Source: Actinidia chinensis
Taxonomy: Eukaryota; Streptophyta; Magnoliopsida; Ericales; Actinidiaceae
NCBI GenBank assembly: GCA_009663005.1
Contig: CM018894.1
Coordinates: forward strand, 2,231,965-2,244,464
DNA length: 12,500 bases
Direction of reading: 5' to 3'
Below are positions 6,687 to 12,500 of the stretch, piece by piece. The notes beneath the pieces are model-generated. The model made no database searches. It was not told the origin of the DNA and saw nothing but the letters and a program-made list of their open reading frames with translations. The position numbers and the translations under genes were made by a program. Positions within the stretch are counted from its first letter, which is position 1; every line of letters begins with the position of its first letter.

Positions 6687-7642
6687 TCCATGTCCCAACT
6701 ACTCGATGAATTAGATAAACTCGAGCCACTAGAACTAGTGTTTTCTCCCTCGGTGTCCTCCCTCAATTGCCTAAGCTCGACTGTAGCACCCTCGATTAAA
6801 TCGCTAACTTCGATCAAAAGGGAACTCCTCTGTCTCGAAGCTTATTCATGGATGCGAAGTGGAGGAAGCCTTGGTTATTCCCTACAGTCAACTCAGTGGG
6901 GGATGGTATGACTGTAGGATGGATTGTATTAGAGAAGTTGGGCGACGTTGCGAGTCCACTCGCAATTGTTCCCCGCTATGATCGCAGTGGCACATCGGTC
7001 AGATAGCCTCCAAAAGCGAGTTTTAAATCCTCAAGAGGTTAGATTGAGATAAATAAGAAATCAGGCCACAATGAAACAAAGCTAACATAGGATAAACATA
7101 AAAAACACGTGTAATTAGAAATAAGAATGTATTTACTCTTACCTACAGGAATATAACCCCTCTACCTCGAGATCCAAAAATGGTCGGGGTCATCAGCTTG
7201 AAACGCCCATTGGCCAGAGACCCATACGAAGTCATTTAAGTAAATGTCTTTGCCAAAGGAGTCTATAACTAGCCTCGTTTGAGGCGATTAGGTTTCCAAA
7301 GATGAAGATAATGGTTACCTTCATACATGTGGATCTTCGGATTTGTTCTCGACCGAACTATCAACACGGTTCAAACGAAGTTCACCAATACTTGCATAAA
7401 GGTGAAATGGCTCAAGGACAAAATTGTCTTCAACAATTGACTCAAAGGGAACCTGAGTCCAACTTGATGGATGAACTAAGTACGAACGGGTATATAGTTG
7501 CCTTCACCCTCTACCCAGTCAGCGTCATCATTTGGACCTGGTCTTTCTATTATGACATTGTCGGGAATCCGGTGGTCAACAAAAACCGAGCTAGGGCCTC
7601 ATCGTCATGAACCAACAACTGAGCTCGGTTCAACGCCATGTT
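6687..7642 (-). pseudogene. Gag-like/ORF1-like retrotransposon protein relic with introns
   Basis: The ATG at 7639-7637 opens MALNRAQLLVHDDEALARF. After a shift of frame the - strand reads RIPDNVIIERPGPNDDAD and IPVRT*FIHQVGLRFPL, then GNHYLHLW, and in another frame DFVWVSGQWAFQADDPDHFW. These resemble the plant 'putative gypsy-type transposon / plant transposon protein' family (near Pfam Transposase_28), whose members have LRFPL and FVWVSG-W-F blocks; this is from memory. Stops lie at 7478-7476 (TAG) and 7373-7371 (TGA), and the frame from the ATG ends at 7552-7550. A donor CTGTAG/GTAAGAG lies at 7143/7142. The acceptor near 7005-7035 is unresolved. A last exon ends in an acidic serine-rich tail (SSSGSSLSNSSSSWDMD), cut at 6687 by the copia LTR. 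Clearly dead. Confidence 0.65.
6948..6965. repeat. Perfect 8-bp-stem inverted repeat in the relic
   Basis: TTGCGAGT (6948-6955) pairs with ACTCGCAA (6958-6965) around CC. It lies in the last exon region of the gag-like relic. No function is assigned. Confidence 0.5.
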
Positions 7643-8043
7643 CTAGAAACAAAAACAAACGGTAAGAACAAGATCAATGGCACATCATGACAGGTCGCAA
7701 AGGACCAAGTTGGTCCAAAATGGCAACAGGGCACAAATCTCGCTAAATTAGTCAAATCCTTCTGCCACTTTAGGCTAGTCTCAGTGGCAGAAAGATTTGG
7801 GAGACAAGCCCATCAGAAAGAAATGGGTCGGGGTAATCTAAACTAACCCGGATAGTAGTTCAGAAGCTTGCAGTCCCTTCTCAATGGCGGACAAGCAACC
7901 ACAAGCCTCCTCTAGACAAAACAATAGCGATTAATGCGATTAGCAAGACAGACGCACTGGAGAAGGAAAAAACAACAAGTATGCAATGGTAGCATGAAAT
8001 GAATCTAAGCATACGAGCGACAATAAAAAAGAAAAATGCTCAC
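7643..8043 (-). other. Candidate intron upstream of the gag-like ATG
   Basis: On the - strand a donor-like CCTCACT/GTGAGC (8044/8043) and an acceptor TTTTTGTTTCTAG/AACATGG (7643/7642) bound 401 bases, with the acceptor only three bases before the ATG. The stretch just 5' of the donor holds a serine-rich reading (SSSSDTTGPSSVP), which may be a first coding exon or leader. Introns in 5' regions are known for some plant Ty3/gypsy Tat-type elements. Splicing is inferred only from boundary motifs. Confidence 0.4.
7753..7799. repeat. 17-bp hairpin with a 13-base loop
   Basis: The left arm (7753-7769) and right arm (7783-7799) are complementary at 16 of 17 positions; the core is CTTCTGCCACT against AGTGGCAGAAAG. 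It lies inside the candidate intron of the - strand element. The arms end sharply at both sides, with no target duplication evident. Confidence 0.75.
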
Positions 8044-8236
8044 AGTGAGGAACAGAAGAAGGACCAGTCGTGTCTGAACTAGAACTGATGTCGTAGGGGA
8101 AGCCAGAACAGAATCTTTGGCATCAGAAATAGGGTCAACGACAAGGTGAGAAATTGTAGAAAGGGCGTATCACACTCTCTCTTTAGAAGTTCTCAAAAAC
8201 ACAGAGTGAACAGTGAAATGGAATACAAACAACCAC

Positions 8237-8243
8237 TTATATA
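8237..8243 (-). promoter_or_regulatory. Candidate TATA box of the gag-like element
   Basis: TATATAA on the - strand sits in CACCTCTTATATAAGTGG, about 600 bp upstream of the gag-like ATG. Downstream comes a T-rich leader with CACTGTTCACTCTGTG and GAGAGAGTGTG. Upstream lie repeated TTTGG/GCCC boxes. This is a plausible LTR U3/R boundary of the - strand element. Confidence 0.55.
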
Positions 8244-8267
8244 AGAGGTGAAGAGGCAGGAAACCCA

Positions 8268-8440
8268 CCAAATGTGCCCTTAGGACAAGTTACTTCGCGG
8301 GCTCACCAGCCAAACGCATCCTTAGGGTGCATCATTTCACGGGCTAACCGTCGCACTCAAACCAATGGGAAGTAAAGGCGTAGCAGTACCCACACCGTGT
8401 TTTAGAGCCAAACATGCCCTATGGGCAGGTAAAGTAACCC
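8268..8440. repeat. 42-bp promoter-proximal repeats
   Basis: Two tandem units begin CCAAATGTGCCCTTAGG (8268) and CCAAACGCATCCTTAGG (8310), and both run into a C(G/A)CGGGCT(C/A)A box. A third related copy, CCAAACATGCCCTATGGGCA, begins at 8408. They lie about 25 to 200 bases upstream of the TATA box on the - strand, the usual place for LTR enhancer repeats. No factor can be named. Confidence 0.65.
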
Positions 8441-8488
8441 AGATGCCAACCAACTAGATCTCGACACGTAATGCGGCAGTAAGGAAAG

Positions 8489-9260
8489 GTTAGCCGAGCG
8501 CAAGGAGAGCTCCAAACTTTATCCAGCAAGATTGCCACACTTAGCAAAAATTTATGAAGAGAAAGTTAGCTGAGCTCGCAGAAGAGTTCAAAACTCAGTC
8601 CCACGCGATTTGCTAAGTACAGTGGGCAAAACGATAAGGAAAAGTTAGCCGAGCTCAAGGAGAGCTATGAACTTTATCCTGCAAGATTGCCACAATTAGC
8701 AAAAAATTGCGAAGGGAGAGTTAGTTGAGCTCGTAAAAGAGCTCAAAACTCGGTCCCACAAGATTTCCTAAATACAGTGGGCAAGACGATAAGGAAAAGT
8801 TAGCCGAGCTCAAGGATAACTCTGAACTTTATCCCGCAAGATTGCCACACTTGGAACAAAATTTGTGAAAGGAGAGTTAGCCGAGCTTGAAGAAGACTCA
8901 GAACTCAGTCCTACGAGATTTACTAAGTACAGTGGTTACAACGATAAGAAAAAGTTAACCAAGCTCAATGAGAGCTCTGAACTTTATCCCGCAAGATTGC
9001 CACACTTAGCAAAAATTTGTGAAATGAGAGTTTGCCGAGCTCGTAAAAGAGCTCAGAACTCAGTCACACGAGATTTGCTAAGTACAGTGGGCAAAACGAT
9101 AAGGAAAAGTTAGCCGAGCTCAAGGAGAACTCTGAACTTTGTCCAGCAAAATTGTCACAGCAAAAATTTGTGTATGGAGAGTTAGCTGAGGTTGAAGAGA
9201 GCTCATAACTTAGTCCCCAGAAAACTCATCGCATGATATGTCTAAATTTTGATACTACTG
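8489..9260. repeat. 155-bp tandem array built of two alternating half-units
   Basis: The anchor GTTAGCCGAGC recurs at 8489, 8645, 8799, 8954 and 9109 (A half-units, period 154-156). A second set begins at 8565, 8720, 8876, 9030 and 9181 (B half-units). Both share GTTAGC-GAGCT, a second GAGCTC and (G/A)AACT. A then carries CAAGATTGCCACACTTAGC, while B carries GAGATTTGCTAAGTACAGTG. So a 76-79-bp ancestor doubled, the halves diverged, and the pair was amplified about five times. The last copies decay toward 9300, where TTTAGCCGAGCTC appears again. The period is not a multiple of three and frames break between copies, so the 82-codon frame at 8865-9113 is not a gene. Confidence 0.9.
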
Positions 9261-9336
9261 AAGTACACTTAGCAAGGATTTTTCATGGGAGATTTAGCCG
9301 AGCTCTATTTACATGAACTCTGCCCTATAAATCTTT

Positions 9337-9352
9337 CCCAAGTGTACTTGGG
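9337..9352. repeat. Inverted repeat CCCAAGT-GT-ACTTGGG
   Basis: Seven-base arms are perfectly complementary around GT, just outside the decayed end of the 155-bp array. It could mark an element border, but no partner terminus was found. Confidence 0.5.
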
Positions 9353-9419
9353 GCATATACAGAAAAGAAAGCTCAACGAAAGAAAAAGAAAAATTTGCAA
9401 ACGTGCTCATTAAATTTTT

Positions 9420-9430
9420 TTTATTTTATT
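9420..9430 (-). terminator. Overlapping AATAAA polyadenylation signals
   Basis: On the - strand AATAAAATAAAA occurs at 9430-9419, preceded by a TG-rich region (TTGTACTTGTATGAC) and followed by an A-rich run. This is consistent with a plant 3' end region, though it is only a short AT-rich motif. Confidence 0.4.
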
Positions 9431-9778
9431 CATCACAGAGAGTCATACAAGTACAAGGTAGTTCAACTGCAAGTGTAGAGACCATTCATTACAAAGAATT
9501 GTTCGAGATACAGACTATTCGATTACAAGTCTAAGAAAATGCAAAACCTATTCTAGGTGAACGACCGAGCTACAACACTCCTAACAAAGACCGAGCTATA
9601 CTGGAAGATCTTCGTGGAAGGTTGCCTAGAGAATGGATATGATCGATTGGGAATGCAGACGCCTCGACTTCATGTTGGACCTGACCCCGGTCGGTAGAAC
9701 GAGCGATTACACGACAATATTTTCTGACTAGGCCAAAACCCGTAGAACCACATGCTGGCAAAGGCGAATGTACAAACA

Positions 9779-9904
9779 CTCGTTACTCGCAGCAAATTAT
9801 TTATCAACTACAAGGGAGCATTTGTTGCTCGCAACCGAGTGGTTGTTAGATACAAGATAGCACTTACCGCTCAACACAGATTGCTTGTCAGCTATAAGTG
9901 AGTC
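9779..9904. repeat. Three degenerate 42-bp tandem repeats
   Basis: Ungapped units occupy 9779-9820, 9821-9862 and 9863-9904. Neighbouring copies agree at roughly 60% of positions, most clearly in a CTCGCA(A/G)C-like start and a (C/T)TA(C/T)AAG--AG end. The strong decay suggests an old amplification inside the - strand fragment. Confidence 0.55.
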
Positions 9905-10124
9905 TTTCAGAACCAAAACTTGCAGAAGAGACACATTCACATCAAGCTTAGACAGTTCTGCACTTGGATTATAACCGCATGCTCAGTTCAAAGGAACGAG
10001 CTCTTCGCAACCAAAGTGGAGGGCACATATTACTGCGAAGAATTATCACCGGCGATCAGTTCATAGCGGTAAGGAGTAGGGAGCCCCATTCTTGCCCTAA
10101 AGAAAAACCTCCCAAGGCCTGGTG

Positions 10125-10132
10125 TTTATATA
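10125..10132 (-). promoter_or_regulatory. Candidate TATA box on the - strand
   Basis: TATATAAA in GCCCCTATATAAACACC is flanked by GC-rich sequence on both sides, which makes the AT-rich box stand out. It would drive transcription leftward through 10090-9430. Confidence 0.5.
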
Positions 10133-10634
10133 GGGGCAGGAGGGAGGCAAAGAGACCGCGGGTGCACGGAACACGAAGCGTCCACCATTATGACAGGAAA
10201 CTAAGGGTCTGCCAAAAGAGATGAATCGACCATCATTATGGTAGGATGCGAAAAGCCAACTGCCAAAACAAAACGCGTGAGACCCGCGTTTGGGAATACA
10301 AAAAGGCAATACGAAGAGCCACACGCCATCAACCATCACCGAAACCAACCAAGAATGAACATGTCTAATTTACATGACCTCGGCGAACATCAACCCAGGT
10401 CATGCGAACTTAGGAATAATTATAAAGGGATAAAATATATAATGACAGAAACTGGCCTTGCTAGGGTAGGGGCTTCCGCCTTGCTACCATTGGGAAACAA
10501 ACTCAGAGGACCTTTACATAGGAGTTCAGTGTAGAACTCCCAAACATAGGCACTGTCCAAGCTAAGGCCATCGTTGCCAAGGAGCTTACACTGTCTAGCA
10601 CGCTCGGCATGAATAACTGCTCTGAAGCTCGAAC

Positions 10635-10643
10635 GAGGGGCAA
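10635..10643 (+). promoter_or_regulatory. Candidate polypurine tract before the + strand LTR
   Basis: GAGGGGCAA directly precedes TGTCTGATGG. Tat/Retand-type gypsy elements commonly have a GGGGGCAA run immediately before the TG of the 3' LTR. If right, the sequence to its left (from about 10350) is the 3' internal end of that element, but no clear integrase tail could be read there. Confidence 0.45.
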
Positions 10644-11125
10644 TGTCTGATGGTCATCCCGAGGGATGTCAAAGGACAGAAAGTGACTTGCACAATGGAG
10701 TTTCTTCTGACAGCCCCCATACCCAGATGGAGACGCCAAAGACATGATGACGAGCCACCGACTACGCCATAGAGGCATGGTTGGTTCAGCCACCTACCTA
10801 CTGACACGGTAGTTGGCGCATCAAGGTACGTTCTGAGCAAGGTTATAAAAGGAGAATTGTTGTTCTCACTAAGGTACACACTTTTTGTGTTATCAGAACA
10901 TACATACACTTTCTCTTTCTACATACACTGACTCCGGTCATTTAACTTGATCGTTGGAGAGCCGTTTCCCGAAAATAACTTAGAAGGCCTGTCTCACTGT
11001 TCCTGTGCTGCAGCTAGGGTGTTGCCGAGCCACTTCCTGGTGCCAGCTCTCTCTACGTTGGAGAACCGCCACAGGTGTCTATCTTTGATTTTCCTTCCAT
11101 CATTCATCAAACCCACTACCTCACA
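10644..11125 (+). mobile_element. Ty3/gypsy Tat/Retand-like LTR on the + strand
   Basis: The left border is set by the purine tract followed by TGTCTGATGG. TATAAAA lies 200 bp in, followed by a TGTTCTCACTAAGG leader, CTTTCTCTTTCTACATAC, and then CTGACTCCGGTCATTTAACT and TTGATCGTTGGAGAGCC (about 10927-10963). An 'ACTGACTTGA-CGTCGGAG' box in this place is a hallmark of R/U5 in Tat-type LTRs. The right end is uncertain: CCTCACA at 11119-11125 is one candidate, CATCATTCATCA at 11109 another, and I found no matching target duplication. The open frames across it on both strands are not coding. Confidence 0.55.
10844..10850 (+). promoter_or_regulatory. TATA box of the + strand LTR
   Basis: TATAAAA in AAGGTTATAAAAGGAGAA is placed about 80 bases before the CTGACTCCGG box and 200 bases from the LTR start. 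This is the strongest core-promoter match in the window by sequence and context. Confidence 0.6.
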
Positions 11126-11676
11126 ATTACGTATAAAAACTTGCAAACGGTTACGGTGTGTTTGAATTAAGGATTTAGCGAGGAAAAATGAAATGAAAAT
11201 GAAAAAGAAAGATGATCCAATAGTCCAAATCGAATGATTACAAACTTTCACATACATTTTTTATTGCAGTTTTCAACACCTATGAACATAAAAATACAGA
11301 AAAAAGAAGAAAGAATGAATAAAGAAAAGGTTGTAAATTAAACATAAACTATATATTTAACATCATTTTTCCTCAGTGTCTTGATAAGTGAAACAAATGA
11401 TAAAATAAATATTGTTTATAATCTTTACAATCAAGAACCAGGAAAACAAAATTTAACAAAATTCATATTTTCAAATATTAAAGAATGAGAAAAAAGAAAG
11501 TAGAATAAAAAGTTATACCTTGCTTGCATGTATGAATTCGGCATTAGTATTGTTGTTCCTCTATCAAGAATTCTTTAAATCGCTCTCTGTTTCAGCTTTG
11601 TTCTCTCTCTTGGGGTTTTTTGAAGGGATCTAGGTTCGAGATTTATGTTTTGGGTTTCAGTATTTCTAGAGGAATA
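11126..11676. other. AT-rich stretch without a recognised gene
   Basis: This follows the + strand LTR. A TTACGGTGTGTTTGAATTAAGG motif beginning at 11151 recalls ends of some plant DNA transposons, but no inverted partner is visible. The only gene-like signal is a possible - strand intron flanked by short exon-like pieces (separate entry). The 87-codon frame at 10994-11257 (-) runs from the LTR into this AT-rich DNA and is not supported. Confidence 0.5.
11280..11518 (-). other. Candidate spliceosomal intron on the - strand
   Basis: On the - strand CAAGCAAG/GTATAAC (11519/11518) looks like a plant donor and TTTTATGTTCATAG/GTG (11280/11279) like an acceptor, after a T-rich run with TTTCTTCTTTTTTCTG. 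The 239 bases between are very T-rich, as plant introns are, while the flanks are more balanced. The upstream piece (about 11640-11520) looks like a leader (CCAAGAGAGAGAACAAAGC). Joining the pieces gives AEFIHASKVLKTAIKNV in one frame, with stops close on both sides, so it may be a non-coding or decayed exon pair. I recognise no gene. Confidence 0.3.
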
Positions 11677-11892
11677 CAGTGGTGGAGTCACATAGAGGCA
11701 AGTGGGGTCAATTGACCCTAGTAGAAAAAAATTACACTATTTTTCTTAATATAATTTATCATAAATACAATTTTGACCCCACAAAAATTAATAATTTGTC
11801 TTAAATTTTATAAATTGTATAATTTTAACCCCACTGAACATAAATTTTGGCTCTTTTGATCCCACTGAACATTCATTCTGACTCCGTCTCTA
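11677..11892. mobile_element. 216-bp hAT-like MITE
   Basis: CAGTGGTGGAGTCA (11677-11690) and TGACTCCGTCTCTA (11879-11892) form terminal inverted repeats matching at 10 of 14 positions. CAGTGGCGGAGCCA-type ends are common on plant hAT miniature elements. The interior is AT-rich, with GGGTCAATTGACCC (11705-11718, a perfect 14-bp palindrome) near the left end and TTTTGACCCCAC and CCCACTGAAC boxes toward the right. Flanking octamers GAGGAATA and GGGCTATA agree at 5 of 8, a possible decayed target duplication. There is no transposase, so it is non-autonomous. Confidence 0.7.
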
Positions 11893-12180
11893 GGGCTATA
11901 GGTCCAAGACTTAATGTAAAGGCCCAAGAGAAACCTTGCATATATCAATCGGTCTCAGAATTTGGTACGTTGTATTCTTCTCTCTCTTGGATTCTTGAGA
12001 AGATTCAATTCCTTTTTAACTCCAAGAGGAAAAGAGAGCAGGGAAAAACACAGAGGGAGGCCAAAAATTGCCATAAAAAATAATGAAAAAAATTTAATAT
12101 AAACACCCACATATATATAGATAGCAGCGATGGAGTAAAGCATGAACCTTTCCTATACCTAGATATTGAGATTAGGAAAT

Positions 12181-12196
12181 CATGTTTCCAAACATG
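12181..12196. repeat. Inverted repeat CATGTTT-CC-AAACATG
   Basis: Seven-base arms are perfectly complementary around CC. A weaker sibling, AATGTT-TCCC-AACATT, occurs at 12258-12273, suggesting both belong to the duplicated segment in this area. Confidence 0.55.
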
Positions 12197-12207
12197 AGAA
12201 ATCAATG

Positions 12208-12346
12208 TTAATCATAAACATGTCGGCTTAACAAGAAAATCTTATCCACAAGTAGGTAATGTTTCCCAACATTCCAAACAGATCGGATCCAGAAAGGATC
12301 CATATTAATCATAATAAACATGTAGCCTTAACATGAAAATATTATC
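12208..12346. repeat. Spaced direct repeat of about 40 bp, offset 97
   Basis: TTAATCATAAACATGTCGGC continuing to CTTAACAAGAAAATCTTATC (12208-12246) recurs at 12305-12346 as TTAATCATAATAAACATGTA followed by GCCTTAACATGAAAATATTATC. The related hairpins at 12181 and 12258 suggest the original unit was close to 90 bp. Two GGATCC sites 11 bp apart (12285, 12296) lie between. This looks like an old duplication of non-coding sequence. Confidence 0.7.
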
Positions 12347-12500
12347 TAGATTTCACTAATAGTCCCTTTAGTTTTATCAAAGTTTTTAAAGAATCAGCAC
12401 CCTTCAATTTAAAGCATTTGAAAATTCATGTAGTTGTTTTTAGTAACAAATTAGTGAACCTTTGGTAAAACTATGAGGATCATTAGTAGTAAAATTACCC

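Larger units (their letters stand above)
9361..10350 (-). mobile_element. - strand retroelement fragment with TATA and AATAAA (LTR-like)
   Basis: Read on the - strand, GC-richer upstream sequence (10350-10135) with repeated CATAATGRTGG boxes (10234-10184) leads to a TATATAAA box. About 700 bases of stop-riddled sequence follow, with degenerate 42-bp repeats, then TTGTAATGAATGG and two overlapping AATAAA signals before an A-rich run. That order of promoter, non-coding body and polyadenylation signal suits an LTR or the 3' end of a non-autonomous element. No protein domain is recognisable; the frames at 9570-9779 (-), 9964-10224 (+) and 10097-10348 (-) have no family features. Exact borders are not resolved, and the lineage is unknown. 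Confidence 0.4.
11893..12500. other. AT-rich stretch without a recognised gene
   Basis: No coding region is supported. The frames at 11847-12083 (+) and 11955-12205 (-) lack any family feature and the former starts inside the MITE. The stretch contains a CTCTCTCTTGGATTCTTGAG piece resembling 11600-11625, a run of purines (12025-12060), an ATATATATAG microsatellite (12110-12120), and the repeats listed separately. Confidence 0.5.

Noticed and set aside
7753..7799. MicroRNA precursor
   Set aside because: The stem is only 17 bp, too short for a plant precursor that must release a 21-nt duplex.
8865..9113. Frame with repeated ELAEL-ESSELYPARLPH peptides
   Set aside because: The 154-156-bp period breaks frame between dimers and other copies contain stops. 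The protein-like look comes from one pair of half-units.
10238..10534. 98-codon + strand frame before the polypurine tract, considered as an integrase tail
   Set aside because: A faint GFRLAT--GK reading exists in another frame, but no GPY/F-type motif or continuous alignment could be read, so I did not annotate it.
11151..11172. GTGTGTTTGAATTAAGG, like the end of a DNA transposon
   Set aside because: No inverted partner or target duplication was found downstream, so it stays a mere resemblance.
1..12500. tRNA or rRNA genes and retrotransposon primer sites (TGGTATCAGAG or TGGCGCC types)
   Set aside because: Reading both strands by eye I saw no cloverleaf-type A/B boxes in order and no primer sites next to the LTR ends. 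A tRNAscan run would settle it.

Overview
The window looks like repeat-dense nuclear DNA of a flowering plant, most likely a eudicot. It is AT-rich. The longest open frame is 175 codons and is low-complexity. Microsatellites are common, and the recognisable blocks are LTR-retrotransposon parts and one hAT-type miniature element. I found no intact protein-coding host gene, tRNA or rRNA. Lineage names below rest on remembered terminal motifs and layout, not on a database search.

Layout, left half (1-6686): I read this as a nest. Two solo LTRs of the Ty3/gypsy Tekay/Del type lie tail to tail. LTR-1 (1185-3176) is on the + strand. LTR-2 (3445-5563) is on the - strand and has a perfect 5-bp target duplication, CAAAG. 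They share several blocks but are clearly diverged. The sequence between and around them (3177-3439 and 5569-6686, perhaps also 97-1184) reads best as one - strand copia (SIRE-like) LTR that both gypsy elements landed in. That copia LTR starts at 6686, inside an older coding relic. Each of the three LTRs carries its own array of short dyad-symmetric repeats, and all three dyads have TCGA at the centre: TTCGAA type in LTR-1, GGTCGACC type in LTR-2 and GTGTCGACAC type in the copia LTR.

Middle (6687-9360): a - strand gag-like/ORF1-like retrotransposon pseudogene (6687-7642) keeps plausible introns but has stops and frameshifts. Upstream of it, still on the - strand, are an intron-like stretch with a 17-bp hairpin, a leader, a TATA box (8237-8243) and 42-bp promoter-proximal repeats. 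Beyond these is a 155-bp tandem array (8489 to about 9260) made of two alternating, diverged half-units.

Right part (9361-12500): a - strand retroelement fragment has a TATA box (10125-10132), a run of degenerate 42-bp repeats (9779-9904) and AATAAA signals (9420-9430). It stands back to back with a + strand gypsy (Tat/Retand-like) LTR starting at 10644, which has a polypurine tract just before it and a TATA box at 10844. From 11126 on the DNA is AT-rich and looks non-LTR. It holds a candidate - strand intron (11280-11518), a 216-bp hAT-like MITE (11677-11892) and a spaced direct repeat near the right edge.

No genes here act together in a pathway. The window is a record of successive insertions: coding relic first, copia LTR into it, then two gypsy LTRs into the copia LTR. 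The observations most worth checking are the TCGA-centred dyad arrays in three separate LTRs, the roughly 20.5-bp phasing of the copia array, and the alternating-dimer satellite.
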